Made by a program: the position numbers and the translations under genes. 7,197 bases of DNA. It comes from Deltaproteobacteria bacterium. GTDB lineage: Bacteria; Desulfobacterota; Anaeroferrophillalia; Anaeroferrophillales; Tharpellaceae. Under the pieces are notes generated by a model. That model ran no database searches, had not been told where the DNA came from, and saw only the letters and a list, made by a program, of their open reading frames with translations. Within the stretch, counting starts at the first letter, position 1; each line of letters begins with the position of its first letter. The stretch covers positions 1-7,197 of the forward strand of contig JAADEO010000112.1 in NCBI GenBank assembly GCA_013153415.1. The letters are read 5' to 3'. This document shows positions 5,751-7,197 of this stretch, in pieces.

Positions 5751-6859
5751 AGGACACAGCCGTACCTTTAGACCAGCTGGTGCCGGAGCATATCAAAGGC
5801 TTCGAGGCCTATATCCCGAGCCAGCCCGATGATATGCTCAAGAAGCTCTACGGCCTTGAAACCCTGCACCGGCTCAACAACAATGAAAATCCCCTGGGCC
5901 CGGCCCCGGCGGCCTGGCCGGTGCTGGAAAACTTTCCTCCCCGGGAGGCCGCCATCTATCCCAGCGGCGACGCCTGGCATCTGCGCCGGGCCCTGGGCGA
6001 ACGTTTCGGACTCGATCCCGACCAGTTCATCGTCGGCAACGGCGCCAATGAAGTCATCGCTTTCGTCATCAAGGCCTTCTGCCGCGAGGGCGACAACATC
6101 GTCACCGCCGACAAGACCTTCGCGGTCTACGAATGGGTAGCCGAGTTCTCGGGTTTCAAGGCCCGGCTCGTGCCCCTGAAAGATTTCGCTTTCGATCCGG
6201 AAACCATGCTTTCGGCAATCGACGAACGCACCAAGATCATCTTCATCTGCAATCCCAACAACCCGACCGGAACCTGGTGGAAACGGGACCAGCTCGAAGC
6301 GTTCCTCGAACGCGTCGGCGGCCGCCGGATCGTGGTCCTCGATGAGGCCTACTGCGAATTCGTCGAAGACGACGAGTTTCCCGACGGCATCGAATTCCTG
6401 CAACGCTACCCCAACCTGGTGACCTTCCGCACCTTCTCGAAGATGTACGGCCTCGCCGGGCTGCGGATCGGCTATCTCGCCGGCTCGCGCGAGGTCGTCG
6501 ATATCATCCGCCGCACCTGCGTCGTCTATTCGATCAACACGCTGGCCCAGGCTGCGGCGCTCGAGGCGGTCAACGACGACGACCACGTCCGCCGCACCCG
6601 GGACCATATCGCGGGGGAAAAGCGGAAGCTGCTGCCCCGGCTTGAGAAACTGGGTCTCGAATACCAGTCCGACGCCGGCTGTTTCGTGATGATCAGACTC
6701 CCTTTCAGCGACACTCTGGCTTACCGTAAATTCATGTTCAAGGGAATCATGATCCGCAGCATGACCGGCTTCCGCTTTCCCAACTGGATCCGGGTCAGCA
6801 TCGGCTCCAGCGCCGCCATGGAGGCCTTCGCAACCGCCCTGGAGGAGATCATCGCATGA
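5747..6859 (+). CDS. hisC: Histidinol-phosphate aminotransferase-like PLP enzyme
   Basis: A 370-residue fold-type I aminotransferase, normal length for HisC, which converts imidazole-acetol phosphate and glutamate to histidinol phosphate and 2-oxoglutarate in histidine synthesis. Features: LNNNENPLGP (43-52); IYPSGDAWHLRRALGERFGLDPDQFIVGNGANEVI as the cofactor-phosphate region (70-104); CNPNNPTGT (168-176); VVLDEAYCEF (196-205) with the PLP-ring Asp199; FRTFSKMYGLAGLRIGY (227-243) with the Schiff-base Lys232; and NWIRVSIG (346-353) with the carboxylate/phosphate-binding Arg349. All expected catalytic residues are present. No other histidine genes are nearby, so a HisC paralogue acting on another phosphorylated or aromatic substrate (for example an aromatic or threonine-phosphate aminotransferase) is possible. 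It is joined by ATGA overlaps to the genes on both sides, indicating co-translation with the signalling gene upstream. Confidence 0.8.
   Translation: MKDTAVPLDQLVPEHIKGFEAYIPSQPDDMLKKLYGLETLHRLNNNENPLGPAPAAWPVLENFPPREAAIYPSGDAWHLRRALGERFGLDPDQFIVGNGANEVIAFVIKAFCREGDNIVTADKTFAVYEWVAEFSGFKARLVPLKDFAFDPETMLSAIDERTKIIFICNPNNPTGTWWKRDQLEAFLERVGGRRIVVLDEAYCEFVEDDEFPDGIEFLQRYPNLVTFRTFSKMYGLAGLRIGYLAGSREVVDIIRRTCVVYSINTLAQAAALEAVNDDDHVRRTRDHIAGEKRKLLPRLEKLGLEYQSDAGCFVMIRLPFSDTLAYRKFMFKGIMIRSMTGFRFPNWIRVSIGSSAAMEAFATALEEIIA
6841..6846 (+). promoter_or_regulatory. Ribosome binding site inside the end of hisC
   Basis: GGAGGA lies 9 bases before the ATG at 6856, supporting that start for the last reading frame even though the protein lacks the usual N-terminal part of its family. 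Confidence 0.5.
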
Positions 6860-7197
6860 GCAACAAATTATCCGGCATTCCTCGTATCGGCCGCTCCGAG
6901 ACCCGGGCCGACGCCCGGCTCCGCTACCGGCTCGGCTGTGAGCGCGACGGCAGTTTCCGGGCGCTCGAGGTCAGCGCCGATTTCGACACCGGCGCCTGCG
7001 ACCATCTCGGGGGCGTGGTTCTCGCCTTAGGCCTCGAACACGCCGGCGGCGCCTTCCGCGGTTTCGGAGTACCCCAGGTCGCGGCGGCGATGGAGCAGAT
7101 GGTCGACCTGGCGGCGGCTGAATGCGGCCTCTCGCCCCTGGAGATCAGACGCCGCAATATTCTCGACCGGGGGGGAGCGCAATCCGCTTGGAGTTAC
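6856..7197 (+). CDS. Shortened molybdenum hydroxylase (xanthine dehydrogenase-type) large-subunit fragment; runs off the window
   Basis: Open from ATG 6856 to the window end (114 codons, no stop seen). Residues about 20-50 (ARLRYRLGCERDGSFRALEVSADFDTGACDHLGG) and 64-104 (GGAFRGFGVPQVAAAMEQ, then MVDLAAAECGLSPLEIRRRNIL) are clear signatures of the molybdopterin-binding subunit of xanthine dehydrogenase/aldehyde oxidoreductase enzymes. Two things are wrong for a working enzyme. The several hundred residues that normally precede this point, including the hammerhead domain, are absent because hisC ends there. Also, the 20-odd residues normally found between the HAGGPYRIPN-type segment and GAFRGFG are missing: the text goes straight from LEHAGG to AFRGFG. 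The frame is kept, so it reads as an in-frame internal deletion. The ATGA overlap and GGAGGA ribosome site suggest it is still translated. It is either a decaying remnant or a reduced domain protein; the downstream end is needed to tell. Confidence 0.6.
   Translation, partial: MSNKLSGIPRIGRSETRADARLRYRLGCERDGSFRALEVSADFDTGACDHLGGVVLALGLEHAGGAFRGFGVPQVAAAMEQMVDLAAAECGLSPLEIRRRNILDRGGAQSAWSY

Noticed and set aside
4554..6607. Minus-strand open frames opposite the fusion gene and hisC
   Set aside because: GC-rich third positions suppress stops on the opposite strand; the products are Glu/Gly/Arg-rich with no motifs.
6924..7157. Minus-strand open frame opposite the molybdenum-hydroxylase-like sequence
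   Set aside because: The + strand carries clear family motifs over the same bases, so this is a shadow.

Overview
The window is GC-rich, densely coding bacterial DNA, and every supportable gene is on the + strand. The best-supported content is a sensory partner-switching module: an anti-sigma-factor antagonist, an anti-sigma serine kinase and a membrane PP2C-type phosphatase, with a periplasmic substrate-binding protein inserted between kinase and phosphatase. Gene style, dense ATGA overlaps, Cache/HAMP/SpoIIE sensors and a molybdenum-hydroxylase-like sequence fit a Desulfobacterota (former Deltaproteobacteria) anaerobe of the Desulfuromonas/Geobacter kind. That placement is an impression from sequence style, not a database result.

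Layout. Bases 1-597 hold the C-terminal end of a probably secreted protein with two diverged copies of a beta-rich repeat. A 106-base gap (598-703) follows, with a plausible sigma70-type promoter overlapping a short repeat. Bases 704-4394 are four overlapping genes: STAS antagonist (RsbV/SpoIIAA type), HATPase kinase (RsbW/SpoIIAB type), NMT1/THI5-like periplasmic binding protein, and a dCache-HAMP-PP2C (RsbU-like) phosphatase. A 39-base gap carries an inverted copy of the repeat. Bases 4434-5750 encode a two-part protein: an RsbW-like fold lacking the recognisable ATP-binding residues, joined to an acetyltransferase-like (GNAT-like) C-terminal part. It overlaps by ATGA a histidinol-phosphate aminotransferase-like gene (5747-6859). 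That gene overlaps by ATGA an open frame running off the end (6856-7197), which encodes a shortened piece of a molybdenum hydroxylase large subunit with an apparent in-frame deletion.

How they could work together (inference). The binding protein captures a small molecule in the periplasm and presents it to the Cache domain of the phosphatase. The cytoplasmic PP2C domain then dephosphorylates the STAS protein on Ser56, and the STAS protein sequesters the kinase. No sigma factor or other output target is present, so the partner released by the kinase is unknown. The degenerate kinase-fold/GNAT-like fusion may be a second binding partner for the STAS protein. The aminotransferase and the molybdenum-enzyme fragment have no obvious functional link to signalling and may merely share the transcript.

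No rRNA, tRNA, CRISPR array, insertion sequence or clear rho-independent terminator was seen.
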